Source: Microbacterium sp. W4I4
GTDB lineage: Bacteria > Actinomycetota > Actinomycetes > Actinomycetales > Microbacteriaceae
Assembly (NCBI RefSeq): GCF_030816235.1
Contig: NZ_JAUSXT010000001.1
Location: forward strand, 434,001-498,000
Length of the DNA: 64,000 nucleotides
Direction of reading: 5' to 3'
This document shows positions 44,463-52,887 of this stretch, piece after piece; within the stretch, counting starts at the first letter, position 1, and every line of letters starts with the position of its first letter. The notes beneath the pieces were generated by a model. The model was not told where the DNA came from, searched no databases, and saw only the letters and a list, made by a program, of their open reading frames with translations. The translations under genes and the position numbers were made by a program.

Positions 44463-44506
44463 CTTCGACGGGCTCAGGGACCCATGGGTTGCTGAGCCGG
44501 TCGAAG
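44463..44506. repeat. 44-bp near-perfect palindrome (REP-like element)
   Basis: CTTCGACGGGCTCAG (44463-44477) and CTGAGCCGGTCGAAG (44492-44506) are reverse complements with one mismatch, and the centre CCCATGGG is itself palindromic, so the whole is a 44-bp near-perfect palindrome centred at 44484/44485. It follows the yebC stop by four bases. The same 15-mer arm occurs twice in the HIT gene. Confidence 0.85.
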
Positions 44507-44550
44507 CAGCGGCCCCGGGCGCGCCTGCGTCCGGGGCCGTTTCGCGCCCG

Positions 44551-44556
44551 TAGCCT
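44551..44556 (+). promoter_or_regulatory. Putative -10 box of ruvC (leaderless)
   Basis: TAGCCT sits six bases before the GTG at 44563, so ruvC is likely expressed from its own leaderless transcript as well as from yebC read-through. The GGGGGA between could instead act as a weak ribosome-binding site. Confidence 0.4.
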
Positions 44557-44562
44557 GGGGGA

Positions 44563-45129
44563 GTGAGCTCTCTGCGCGTGCTCGGGATCGACCCGGGCCT
44601 GACCCGGTGCGGTGTCGGCATCGTCGACGTCGACAGCCGACGACGAGCCACCCTCGTGCACGTCGGTGTCGTGCGAACGCCCGTGGATGCCGACCTGTCG
44701 GTGCGACTGGCAGCGGTTGCCGCAGGCATCCGCGCGGTCATCGAGGAGCACAGGCCCGACGCCGTCGCCGTGGAGCGCGTGTTCGCGCAGCACAACGTGC
44801 AGACCGTGATGGCCACCGCCCAGGCATCCGGCGTCGCCCTGCTCATCGCCGCCGAGGCGGGACTGCCCGCTGCCACCCACACGCCCAGCGAGGTCAAGGC
44901 CGCGGTCACCGGCTACGGCTCCGCCGACAAGCGTCAGGTGCAGTCGATGATCGCGCGGATCCTTCGCCTGGATGCACCGCCGCAGCCCGCGGATGCCGCG
45001 GATGCTCTGGCGATCGCGCTCTGCCATGCGTGGCGAGGGGGTGCGGCCGGCGCGTCGCCCTCCGGAGCGGCGCTCACGCCCGCCCAGCGCGCCTGGGCAG
45101 CGGCTGAGCGGAGCGCTCGCACTCGCTGA
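44563..45129 (+). CDS. ruvC: Crossover junction endodeoxyribonuclease RuvC
   Basis: A 188-residue resolvase that cuts Holliday junctions as a dimer, acting with RuvAB. Catalytic acids: Asp in LRVLGIDPGLTRCGVGIVDVDS (about residue 7), Glu in DAVAVERVFAQHNVQTVM (about 68), and the C-terminal Asp pair in APPQPADAADALAIALCHAW (about 140). TPSEVKAAVTGYGSADKRQVQSMIARIL is a family block. The C-terminus is Ala-rich. The usual next gene, ruvA, is displaced 6 kb downstream by the arabinoside cassette. Confidence 0.95.
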   Translation: MSSLRVLGIDPGLTRCGVGIVDVDSRRRATLVHVGVVRTPVDADLSVRLAAVAAGIRAVIEEHRPDAVAVERVFAQHNVQTVMATAQASGVALLIAAEAGLPAATHTPSEVKAAVTGYGSADKRQVQSMIARILRLDAPPQPADAADALAIALCHAWRGGAAGASPSGAALTPAQRAWAAAERSARTR

Positions 45130-45154
45130 GGCGCGATTCGCCGACCGCCCGGGG

Positions 45155-46672
45155 TCAGTGCGTCGCCCGCGTGAGACGGAGCATCGTCCACGAGACCGGC
45201 GGCAGTTCGACGCCGGCGTGTTGGTCGACGACTCGCGCGGTCCCGTTGTCGCGCGGAGCGACCGAGGAGTCGTCATCAGCCGTGGCCGACCAGGTGTGGT
45301 CGGGGTTGGACAGGGTGATGGCCTCCACGAGCCGCAAGCCTGAGAAGCCGCGCAGGTCCACGTTCAGCGTGAGCTCGTCGGTGGCGGAGCGGTTCGTGGC
45401 GAGGATGACCAGGTCGCCGGACTCGTCGTCGTAGGTGGCCACGGCATCCAGGGCTGTCACCTCGCCGAACCTGGCCGTGTCGACCATCGGCGACTCGATC
45501 GCGAGGCGCAGCACATCGCCCTTCGCGAACTGCGAGGTCAGGGCGAACGGGTGGAAGATCGTCTGCTTCCAGACCCGTCCACCTGGCTCGGTCATGATCG
45601 GCGCGATCACGTTGACCAGCTGTGCGAGCGACGCCGCATGCACCCGGTCGGTGTGCCGCAGCAGAGAGATCAGCAGATTGCCGACGACGACGGCATCCGC
45701 GACGTTGTAGCGGTCCTCGAGCAGCACCGGTGCGACGGGCCAGTCGTCACCGCTCGGCGGACGCGATTCGGCGCGGTTCTGGTACCAGACGTTCCACTCG
45801 TCGAAGGAGATGTGGATGGAGCGGGAGTCCTTGCGGGCGGCACGCACCCCGTCGGCGGTCGCGCTGACCGCATCGATGAAGCGGTCCATGTCGACCGCGC
45901 TGGCCAGGAACGAGCCGAGGTCGCCGTCCTGCTCCCAGTAGTACGCGTGCGCCGAGATGTAGTCGACGTGCTCGTACGCCTCGGTCAGCACGGTCTGCTC
46001 CCACGCACCGAAGGTGGGCATCTTCGAGCCGGAGGAGCCGCACACCACCAGCTCCAGGTCCGGATCCATCATGCGCATCGCGCGGGCGGTCTCGGCCGCC
46101 AGGCGAGCGTACTCCTCGGCTGTCTTGTGTCCGATCTGCCACGGGCCGTCCATCTCGTTGCCGAGACACCACATCCGGATGCGGTGGGGCTCCTCGGCGC
46201 CGTTGGCCCGTCGCCGGTCGGACAGCTCCGTGCCGCCCGGCACGTTGCAGTACTCCAGCAGATCCAGCGCCTCCTGCACGCCGCGCGTGCCGAGATTCAC
46301 GGCCATCATCGGCTCGACCCCGGCCTTCGTCGCCCAGCGCATGAACTCGTCCACACCCACGAGATTCGGATCGGTCGAGTGCCAGGCGAGGTCCACCCGT
46401 GCGGGGCGTTCGGACACCGGGCCGACGCCGTCCTCCCAACGGTAGCCGGAGACGAAGTTGCCGCCCGGGTATCGCACGGTGGAGACACCGAGCTCGCGGG
46501 TCAGGTCGATCACGTCGTGACGGAAGCCGTCCTCGTCCGCGCTCGGGTGGTCGGGGTCGTGGATGCCGGTGTAGACGCAGCGTCCGAGATGCTCGACGAA
46601 CGCACCGAAGGTGCGGCGCCGGACCGGGCCCACGACGAAGGCGGGATCGGCGGTTATGGATGCAGATGACAT
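45155..46672 (-). CDS. Alpha-L-arabinofuranosidase, GH51
   Basis: A 505-residue GH51 enzyme that releases terminal arabinofuranosyl units. The general acid/base Glu is in IRMWCLGNEMDGPWQIGHKTAEEYARLA (about residue 173) and the nucleophile Glu in IHISFDEWNVWYQNRAESRP (about 300). The N-terminus has RRTFGAFVEHLGRCVYTGIHDPDHPSADEDGFRHDVI and TVRYPGGNFVSGYRWEDGVGP, typical of the family. There is no signal peptide, so it acts on imported oligosaccharides. It is last in the transporter operon. It lies between ruvC and ruvA, where the genes are normally contiguous. ArfA/AbfA-type name; specificity not determinable here. Confidence 0.92.
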   Translation of the reverse strand: MSSASITADPAFVVGPVRRRTFGAFVEHLGRCVYTGIHDPDHPSADEDGFRHDVIDLTRELGVSTVRYPGGNFVSGYRWEDGVGPVSERPARVDLAWHSTDPNLVGVDEFMRWATKAGVEPMMAVNLGTRGVQEALDLLEYCNVPGGTELSDRRRANGAEEPHRIRMWCLGNEMDGPWQIGHKTAEEYARLAAETARAMRMMDPDLELVVCGSSGSKMPTFGAWEQTVLTEAYEHVDYISAHAYYWEQDGDLGSFLASAVDMDRFIDAVSATADGVRAARKDSRSIHISFDEWNVWYQNRAESRPPSGDDWPVAPVLLEDRYNVADAVVVGNLLISLLRHTDRVHAASLAQLVNVIAPIMTEPGGRVWKQTIFHPFALTSQFAKGDVLRLAIESPMVDTARFGEVTALDAVATYDDESGDLVILATNRSATDELTLNVDLRGFSGLRLVEAITLSNPDHTWSATADDDSSVAPRDNGTARVVDQHAGVELPPVSWTMLRLTRATH

Positions 46673-46713
46673 GACGAGAGATTCGCTCCTGGATACGGGT
46701 GCGGGTATGGGAA

Positions 46714-46749
46714 GGGCGGGCGCAACGACATGGGTCGTTCCGCCCGCCC
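46714..46749 (-). terminator. Hairpin between substrate-binding protein and arabinofuranosidase genes
   Basis: A 16-bp GC stem (46714-46729 with 46734-46749; one C:C mismatch; loop ATGG) lies in the 99-bp gap of the operon. It may stop or attenuate transcription, giving more binding protein than GH51 enzyme, or stabilise the upstream mRNA. Confidence 0.55.
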
Positions 46750-46771
46750 AGGGGTTGGGTCCAGCGTGCTG

Positions 46772-48124
46772 CTACTGTCCGAGCTCGTTCTCCAGATCGC
46801 TCTGAGCCTTGTCGAGCGCGTCCTTGGCGGGCGTGCCGTTCTCGTAGATCTCATTCAGCGCGACGGTGCGGAACAGGTTGTCCACTGCGGGCAGGTTCTC
46901 GTTCGAGAACGAGGTGAAGTGGCCGATGCCGCCCTTCACGGAGTTCAGCACGTCGAACAGGTTCGTCTCGAAGTACTTGTTGAACTTGTTCTCCGGGTTG
47001 TGCGTGATCGAGTCGTCCTCCCAGAGCGACATGTTCACCGGGTCGAATCCGAGCACTTCCCAGACCGCCTTGTTGGCTTCGGGGGAGAGCTTCGCGAAAG
47101 CCAGGAACTCCGACGCGAGGTCCTGCTGCTTCCCGCCGGCGAGGACCGCGGTGCCGGTGCCGCCGCCGCCGATCGTCAGCGTGTCCGAACCCGCGACCTG
47201 CGGAGCCGGGGCGATGGCGATCTTGCCGGCGAGGTCGGGCATGTAGTCCACGTAGCGGGACGTGTACCACGCCGGGTAGACGATCGCGGCGTAGTCGCCG
47301 TTGTTGATGGCGCCGTAAGCCTCCTCGCTGTCCGGGCTGCCGCCGGGGATCGTCGACAGTGCTCCGGCCTCCTTCATCCCCTGGAACATCTCCATGGTCT
47401 TGACGACCTCGGGGCTGTTCACAGCGACATCGCCGAGTCCGTCGTCCGCGAACAGCTGGCCGCCGTTCTGTGCGATCGCGAGAGTCTCGGTGAAGAACAC
47501 GCCGGTGCTCGCCACGCTGAATGCCTTGCCGGTCGCCTTGTTGTACGTGACGCCGGCGTTCTCGAAGTCATCCCACGTCTTGATGGTCTTGTAGTCGACG
47601 CCGGCGGCATCCATGAGCTCCGTGTTGTAGAACGCGACGAACGCGCCGACGTGCGTCGGGTAGCCGTAGATCTTGCCGTTGCGGCTGTACAGGTCCAGAC
47701 GTGCCTGGACGATGTCGTCGACGTACGGCTGGGCGGCTTCGGTGAGGTCTGCGAGCGGTGGCTTGTCGCCCTTGACGAAGTTCGAGAACTTGCCCACCTC
47801 GATGTCGGCCAGGTCGGGAAGACCCTGCCCCGCGTTCACCGCGAGCAGGAGCTTGTCGTGCATGTCCTGGTAGGGGTAGACGGTGACGTCCAGATCGATC
47901 GGCTTGTCGGGGTTCGCCTCGTTCCACTTGACCGCCATGTCGTCGTAGACGGCGGCGTGGAGCTCGGCGAAGACCCACATGTTGAGCTTGGTGGCGTTCT
48001 CGGGGGCGTCAGCGCCTCCGATGACGTCGCCGTCGGTCTTGCCGTCGCCGCTGGAGCAGCCGGTCAGGGCGGCGGCAGCCAGTCCGGCTGCGACCGTCGC
48101 GGTCAGAATCCTTCGCATACGCAT
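46772..48124 (-). CDS. ABC sugar transporter, substrate-binding lipoprotein
   Basis: A 450-residue family 1 extracellular solute-binding lipoprotein. The signal peptide is MRMRRILTATVAAGLAAAALTGCSSGDG with a lipobox LTGC (Cys at about residue 23). Segments such as DLADIEVGKFSNFV, KTIKTWDDFENAGVTYNKATGKAFSV, PAWYTSRYVDYMPDLAGKIAIAPAPQVAG and GGKQQDLASEFLAFAKLSPEANKAVWEVLG match CUT1-type sugar binding proteins. The start is the ATG at 48122-48124. It is third in the operon, after both permeases, which is less usual than first place. The ligand is probably an arabino-oligosaccharide, inferred from the GH51 partner. Confidence 0.9.
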   Translation of the reverse strand: MRMRRILTATVAAGLAAAALTGCSSGDGKTDGDVIGGADAPENATKLNMWVFAELHAAVYDDMAVKWNEANPDKPIDLDVTVYPYQDMHDKLLLAVNAGQGLPDLADIEVGKFSNFVKGDKPPLADLTEAAQPYVDDIVQARLDLYSRNGKIYGYPTHVGAFVAFYNTELMDAAGVDYKTIKTWDDFENAGVTYNKATGKAFSVASTGVFFTETLAIAQNGGQLFADDGLGDVAVNSPEVVKTMEMFQGMKEAGALSTIPGGSPDSEEAYGAINNGDYAAIVYPAWYTSRYVDYMPDLAGKIAIAPAPQVAGSDTLTIGGGGTGTAVLAGGKQQDLASEFLAFAKLSPEANKAVWEVLGFDPVNMSLWEDDSITHNPENKFNKYFETNLFDVLNSVKGGIGHFTSFSNENLPAVDNLFRTVALNEIYENGTPAKDALDKAQSDLENELGQ

Positions 48125-48168
48125 TGTGTTGCTCCTTCTGTCTTGGTCGTGCTGTGCAGGGTGCGGAT

Positions 48169-49062
48169 TCAGCCCTTCACCGCGCCGGCTGTCATGCCGT
48201 CGATGAAGAACCTCTGGAAAGCGAGGAAGAGGATGAGGATCGGGATGAGGGAGAAGAACGATCCGATGATCAGCAGCTCGTAGTTGTTCCCGTAGGGCGT
48301 CAACAGGGTGTTGAGGCCGATCGGGAGCAGGAACTTGTCGGGGGAGCGCAGCACCAGCAGCGGCCACAGGAACGTGTTCCAGACCGTCATCCCGTTGAGG
48401 ATGGCCATGGCGGCGAACGCCGGTCGGGCGATCGGCGCGACCAGGCGGAAGAAGATGCCGAACTCCGAGACCCCATCCACCCGCCCGGCCTCGAGGATCT
48501 CCCGCGGCACGCCGAGGAAGTACTGCCGGAAGAAGAAGATCGTCACCGCCTGTGCCAGGAACGGCAGCACCACGATCCAGTACTGGTCGGCGGCGCCGAT
48601 GTCGTTCACCTGCACGTACAGCGGCAGCATCAGCATCTCGAAGGGGATCGTCATCAGAATGATCACCAGGATGAAGCCGAGGCTCTTTCCCCGGAACTCG
48701 TACATCGCGAAGCCGTAGGCCACGAACGAGCTGATCAGCAGAGTGCCCACCACCTGGATGACGGTGATGATGAGGCTGTTCCAGAACCACTGGAAGTACA
48801 GTCCGGAGTCGGTGAACAGCATCACATAGTTGTCGAGGCTGAGCTCGGAGAAGTCGAACGAGAACGACATCCCGTTGCGGATGATCTCGTTGCCGTCCTG
48901 GAACGTCCCGACGAAGATCGCCAGGATCGGCACGAGCGACACCAGCGCGATCAGGACGAGGAACGCGCTCTGGATCAGAACGGCCGTGCGACGCGAGATG
49001 CGCGGGCGCTCGACGACGATGGTGCGGTCGGTCTCGGACGAAACCGTGGTCTGGGTCGTCAT
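48169..49062 (-). CDS. ABC sugar transporter permease (MalG type)
   Basis: A 297-residue CUT1 inner-membrane permease with six helices after a short N-terminal tail (MTTQTTVSSETDRTIVVERP). The cytoplasmic EAA loop that docks the ATPase is visible as EILEAGRVDGVSEFGIFFRLVAPIARPAFAAMAIL (about residue 190). Helices include VLIQSAFLVLIALVSLVPILAIFVGTF and SLGFILVIILMTIPFEMLMLPLYV. Its ATG at 49062 overlaps the stop of the other permease by four bases. No ATP-binding subunit gene is in this operon; the shared MsmX/UgpC-type ATPase is likely encoded elsewhere. Confidence 0.92.
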   Translation of the reverse strand: MTTQTTVSSETDRTIVVERPRISRRTAVLIQSAFLVLIALVSLVPILAIFVGTFQDGNEIIRNGMSFSFDFSELSLDNYVMLFTDSGLYFQWFWNSLIITVIQVVGTLLISSFVAYGFAMYEFRGKSLGFILVIILMTIPFEMLMLPLYVQVNDIGAADQYWIVVLPFLAQAVTIFFFRQYFLGVPREILEAGRVDGVSEFGIFFRLVAPIARPAFAAMAILNGMTVWNTFLWPLLVLRSPDKFLLPIGLNTLLTPYGNNYELLIIGSFFSLIPILILFLAFQRFFIDGMTAGAVKG

Positions 49063-49958
49063 CGCGCGGACTCCTTCTTGAACGTGCCCGTGGCGGTGAG
49101 CTGGGTGAGGTTGATCACGAGGACGAGGACGAGCAGTACGACGCCGACGGCGGAGGCGAAGCCGAGGTCGTTCTCCTGGATGCCCTTGCGGTACAGGTAT
49201 CCGACGATCGTGAGGCCCTGATTGTTCGGGGAGTTGTTGCCGGCGTAGAGCATGAAGCTCTCCAGGAACATGGCCAGCCCGCCGTACACGCTGATGGTCG
49301 TGACGTACACGATGGTGGGCTTGAGGCCGGGCAGGGTCACGTTGAAGAACTGCTGGATCTTCCCCGCGCCGTCGATGGATGCCGCTTCGTAGTACTCCGA
49401 GGGGATCGCCTGCATGCCGGCGAGGAAGTACATCGTGTTCACTCCCGCCCAGCGCCAGAGGGCCAGGAGCAGCAGCGCGAACAGGCCCGTGAGGTCCTCG
49501 CGCAACCAGCGCACCGGGCCGAAGCCGAGGAACGAGACGACCTGGTTCATCAGCCCCGAGTCCGTCTCGGAGAACATGAGCCGGAACACGATGCCGGCCA
49601 CGACGACGGAGGTCAGCGCGGGTACGAACAGCGATGACTTGAAGAAGTTCTTCATACGCACGCTGCCGAGCTTGGAGTTGATGATCGCCGCGAGGATCAT
49701 CGGGATCGGGACCAGCACGATGAGGGTCAGCACCATGTAGCGGATGCTGTTGAACATCGCCTTCCAGAAGACCTGGTCGCGCCAGAGCCGTTCGTAGTTC
49801 CGCGTGCCGATGAAGGTCGCCTGGCCGTAGAGCACCTCCTGGAAGCTCATCACCACCGAGCGTCCGACCGGAACGAGCCAGAAGATCAGCAGCGTGAGAA
49901 CGAACGGGAGGATGAAGAGATACGGCGCGAGGCGCTGGTTGTAGAGAAGCTTCTTCAT
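49059..49958 (-). CDS. ABC sugar transporter permease (MalF type)
   Basis: A 299-residue CUT1 permease with six helices and no large periplasmic domain. Helix 1 is LAPYLFILPFVLTLLIFWLVPVGRSVVMSFQEV; the EAA loop is SEYYEAASIDGAGKIQQFFNVTLPGLKPTIVYVTTISVYGG (about residue 200). It forms a heterodimer with the downstream permease. It is the first gene of the minus-strand operon permease-permease-binding protein-GH51 and diverges from the LacI-type gene with a 71-bp gap. Confidence 0.92.
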   Translation of the reverse strand: MKKLLYNQRLAPYLFILPFVLTLLIFWLVPVGRSVVMSFQEVLYGQATFIGTRNYERLWRDQVFWKAMFNSIRYMVLTLIVLVPIPMILAAIINSKLGSVRMKNFFKSSLFVPALTSVVVAGIVFRLMFSETDSGLMNQVVSFLGFGPVRWLREDLTGLFALLLLALWRWAGVNTMYFLAGMQAIPSEYYEAASIDGAGKIQQFFNVTLPGLKPTIVYVTTISVYGGLAMFLESFMLYAGNNSPNNQGLTIVGYLYRKGIQENDLGFASAVGVVLLVLVLVINLTQLTATGTFKKESAR

Positions 49959-50029
49959 GCGGTGGTGCTCTTTCTCTGCGACGACGGCGCTTCGGACCCG
50001 GCGCTGTGCATTCGGGGGCGTGGCGGGGC

Positions 50030-51097
50030 ATGATGGACGGCGTGGTGACGATGAGGGAAGTGGCGCGCGAGGCGGGAGTCTCGAAGATGACGGTGTCGAA
50101 CGTCATCAACGACCGGGCCGGTGCGAGCCAGGAGACGCGGGCTCGCGTGCTGGATGCCGCCGAGCGACTGGGCTATCGGATGAACGACGCCGCCCGTCAT
50201 TTCCGCGCCGGGCGCAGCGGCACCTTCGGGCTGCTCGTGCCGCACCTGGACGGTCCGTACTACGCGCATCTGACCGCACGACTGGACACGCTGGCCCGAG
50301 CGCAGGGCTACCACGTGATCCTCGAACGCACGGGCGCCAGCCGTGAGGGCGAACTCGCCGCGCTGGCGACGGACCGCATGCGCTCCTACGACGGAATCGT
50401 CTTCAGCCCCGTGGAACTCGACATCTCCGACGTGATCGCCGCGGAGATCAGCTCCCCGATGGTCCTGCTGGGTGAGCGTCGACTGAGCGGTCCGTTCGAT
50501 CACGTGATGATGGACAACGTGGGCGGTGCGGAACTGGCCACCACCCACCTGATCGAGGGCGGCGCGACCCGCATCGCCCTGGTCGGCGGATGCCGAGGCC
50601 GACTCGGCATCAGCATGCCGACCCTGCGAGCGCGCGGTTACCGCCGTGCTCACGAGCTCGCGGGAATCCCGGTCGACGACCGACTCATCGGCGTTGCAGC
50701 GTCGTTCACCACGGTCGACGGGTACCAGGAGATCATGCGGCTGCACGAGGAGGGCGTGCCGTTCGACGGCGTCTTCGCGCTGACCGATGCCGCCGCGATG
50801 GGCGTGCTGCGGGCGCTCGTCGATCTCGGGGTGCGCGTCCCCGACGAGGTCCAGGTGATCGGATTCGACAACGACCTGGAGGGCGACTACCTCATCCCGC
50901 GTCTGACGACCATCGATCCCGGGAACGACTCGATGGCCGAGCACATCATGCAGCGGCTGCTCGGTCGGGTCGAGGGGCGATTCGCGGTTGGTGAGCAGGC
51001 AGTCGAGGTGGTGACGACTGCTCGAGTCGTGGAACGTGAAACGACGCGGTCGAGCATTCGCCGAAGGGTGATCGATCACGTAACCGCTCTTCCTTGA
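50030..51097 (+). CDS. LacI-family transcriptional regulator of the arabinoside cassette
   Basis: A 355-residue LacI regulator. The N-terminal HTH and hinge is TMREVAREAGVSKMTVSNVINDRAGASQETRARVLDAAERLGYRMND (about residues 5-55); the rest is a periplasmic-binding-type effector domain (GTFGLLVPHLDGPYYAHLTARLDTLARAQGYHVILERTG; PEVQVIGFDND-like DEVQVIGFDNDLEGDYLIPRLTTIDPG). It is divergent from the transporter operon, so most likely represses it until an arabinoside is present. Start uncertain: ATG at 50030 (GGGG upstream), or downstream ATG at 50051; the open frame from 50006 has no support. Confidence 0.9.
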   Translation: MMDGVVTMREVAREAGVSKMTVSNVINDRAGASQETRARVLDAAERLGYRMNDAARHFRAGRSGTFGLLVPHLDGPYYAHLTARLDTLARAQGYHVILERTGASREGELAALATDRMRSYDGIVFSPVELDISDVIAAEISSPMVLLGERRLSGPFDHVMMDNVGGAELATTHLIEGGATRIALVGGCRGRLGISMPTLRARGYRRAHELAGIPVDDRLIGVAASFTTVDGYQEIMRLHEEGVPFDGVFALTDAAAMGVLRALVDLGVRVPDEVQVIGFDNDLEGDYLIPRLTTIDPGNDSMAEHIMQRLLGRVEGRFAVGEQAVEVVTTARVVERETTRSSIRRRVIDHVTALP

Positions 51098-51106
51098 GGT
51101 CGGGTA

Positions 51107-51118
51107 TTTACCGGTACA
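51107..51118. promoter_or_regulatory. LacI-like operator palindrome downstream of the lacI gene
   Basis: TTTACCGGTACA is an imperfect palindrome with a central CG, the form of many LacI-family operators, in an AT-rich spot ten bases after the lacI stop and 65 bp before ruvA. No clear second copy is seen in the lacI/permease gap, so the link to the regulator is weak. Confidence 0.25.
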
Positions 51119-51170
51119 GTATTGGGCGGCGGGGCGCCTGTCAATCGCCGGGGAGTGTCGGCGTCCTCGG

Positions 51171-51176
51171 TAGGCT
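51171..51176 (+). promoter_or_regulatory. Putative -10 box of ruvA (leaderless)
   Basis: TAGGCT lies six bases before the ATG at 51183. It would give ruvAB its own promoter downstream of the inserted cassette. The GGGGAC between is a weak ribosome-binding alternative. Confidence 0.4.
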
Positions 51177-51182
51177 GGGGAC

Positions 51183-51791
51183 ATGATCTCCTCGTTGCGC
51201 GGCATCGTGCTGCACACGGCATCCGACCGCGTCATCATCGAGACGGGTGGCGTCGGGCTGTCGGTGTTCGTGCCGGCGGACGTGGCTCACATCGCGACCG
51301 AGGGCGAGCAGCTGCGGCTGCACACCAGCCTCATCGTCCGCGAGGACGCCCTGACGCTGTACGGATTCGCCGACCGCGACGAGCTGGAGATCTTCGGACA
51401 ACTGCTCAGCGTCACCGGTGTGGGCCCGAAATCCGCCCTCGGAGTCCTGTCGCACCTCACGGTCGACCAGATCGCCGAGGCGGTGACAGGGGAGGACGAC
51501 GCGCCGTTCCGGCGAGTGTCCGGCATCGGGCCGAAGACCGCGAAGCTCATCGTCGTGCAACTCGCCGGCAAGGTGCATGCCCGCGTGACGAGCTCGCCGC
51601 CGGCGACCGCCCCGAACAGCGTGGTCGACCAGGTCGTAGCGGCTCTCGTGGGTCTCGGCTGGACCGAGAAGGTCGCGGTGGAATCCGCCGCCGAGGTCGC
51701 TGAGGGTGCGACGGATGCCGAGCGGGAGTCCGTGCCCGCACTGCTGCGCCGTACTCTCGCCGCCATGGGGCCTGGTGTCAAGCGTGGCTGA
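51183..51791 (+). CDS. ruvA: Holliday junction branch-migration protein RuvA
   Basis: A 202-residue RuvA, the junction-binding tetramer that guides the RuvB motor. Domain I opens [30 protein letters not shown]; the two helix-hairpin-helix motifs are [20 protein letters not shown] (about residue 78) and [20 protein letters not shown] (about 113); the C-terminal RuvB-binding domain has [24 protein letters not shown]. Length is normal. It overlaps ruvB by eight bases. Confidence 0.96.
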   Translation: MISSLRGIVLHTASDRVIIETGGVGLSVFVPADVAHIATEGEQLRLHTSLIVREDALTLYGFADRDELEIFGQLLSVTGVGPKSALGVLSHLTVDQIAEAVTGEDDAPFRRVSGIGPKTAKLIVVQLAGKVHARVTSSPPATAPNSVVDQVVAALVGLGWTEKVAVESAAEVAEGATDAERESVPALLRRTLAAMGPGVKRG

Positions 51792-52818
51792 GCACGAGGC
51801 GCGCGACGCCGCTGAGGCGGTCGACGAGACAGAGCTGGCCATCGAGGGCGCACTGCGCCCCACGAGCCTGGGGGAGTTCGTCGGGCAGCCCAAGGTGCGC
51901 GGGCAGCTGCAGCTGCTGCTCGAGGCGGCCCGCATTCAGGACCGCCCGGCCGACCACATCCTGCTGGCCGGGCCTCCCGGACTCGGCAAGACCACCCTCG
52001 CCATGATCGTCGCCCACGAGAGCGGGCGCCCCCTGCGGCTGAGCAGCGGACCTGCCATTCAGCACGCCGGGGATCTTGCGGCCCTGCTGTCAAGCCTCAC
52101 GCCCGGTGAGGTCCTCTTCATCGACGAGATCCACCGCATGGCGCGCTCCGCCGAGGAGATGCTGTACCTCGCCATGGAGGACTTCCGCATCGACATCATG
52201 GTCGGCAAGGGCGCCGGCGCCACCAGCATCCCGCTCGATCTCGCGCCGTTCACGCTGGTGGGGGCGACCACACGCTCCGGCCTGCTCCCGAATCCGCTGC
52301 GCGACCGATTCGGGTTCACCGGTCACCTCGAGTTCTACGAGGAATCCGACCTCGAGCGGGTCATCGCCCGCTCCTCCGGGGTGCTCGGCGTCTCACTGCC
52401 GCACGAATCACTGGTCGAGATCGCCCGCCGATCGCGTGGCACGCCGCGCATCGCGAACCGACTGCTGCGCCGCGTGCGCGACTATGCGCTCGTGCACGGC
52501 GGCGGGGAAGTGGCTTCGATCGCGGACGTGCGTGCCGCGCTGGAGCTGTACGACGTCGACCCGATCGGGCTGGACCGACTGGACCGCGCCGTGCTGGACG
52601 CCCTGGTGCGCCGTTTCCGCGGTGGGCCCGTGGGGCTCAGCACGCTCGCGGTGGCCGTCGGTGAAGAGGCGGAGACCGTCGAGAGCGTCGTCGAGCCGTT
52701 CCTCGTGCGCATCGGTTTCCTCGGGCGCACGCCGCGCGGGCGGATCGCGATGCCGGAGGCGTACGCGCACCTGGGCGTGAAGCACCCCGAGGGTGCGGCA
52801 TTGTTCGATGACCTATAA
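51784..52818 (+). CDS. ruvB: Holliday junction branch-migration ATPase RuvB
   Basis: A 344-residue AAA+ motor. Walker A is [21 protein letters not shown] (about residue 60), Walker B is [19 protein letters not shown] (about 110), sensor 1 is [21 protein letters not shown] and sensor 2 lies in [18 protein letters not shown]; the C-terminal winged helix includes [37 protein letters not shown]. The GTG at 51784 (VAEHEARDA) is preferred; an in-frame GTG at 51775 would add three residues. It is co-transcribed with ruvA. The stop is 69 bp before yajC. Confidence 0.95.
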   Translation: MAEHEARDAAEAVDETELAIEGALRPTSLGEFVGQPKVRGQLQLLLEAARIQDRPADHILLAGPPGLGKTTLAMIVAHESGRPLRLSSGPAIQHAGDLAALLSSLTPGEVLFIDEIHRMARSAEEMLYLAMEDFRIDIMVGKGAGATSIPLDLAPFTLVGATTRSGLLPNPLRDRFGFTGHLEFYEESDLERVIARSSGVLGVSLPHESLVEIARRSRGTPRIANRLLRRVRDYALVHGGGEVASIADVRAALELYDVDPIGLDRLDRAVLDALVRRFRGGPVGLSTLAVAVGEEAETVESVVEPFLVRIGFLGRTPRGRIAMPEAYAHLGVKHPEGAALFDDL

Positions 52819-52887
52819 TCACTGAAGACTTCCCCCCTCCTCACGCACCGCCGCGTTCGGCGTGCACCTCGAAAGGCTCTCGCTCTT

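Noticed and set aside
44401..44566. Reading frame running through the 44-bp palindrome on the minus strand (PEPVEGP-like text)
   Set aside because: It is a translation of the repeat element, seen in many GC-rich genomes around such palindromes, not a protein.
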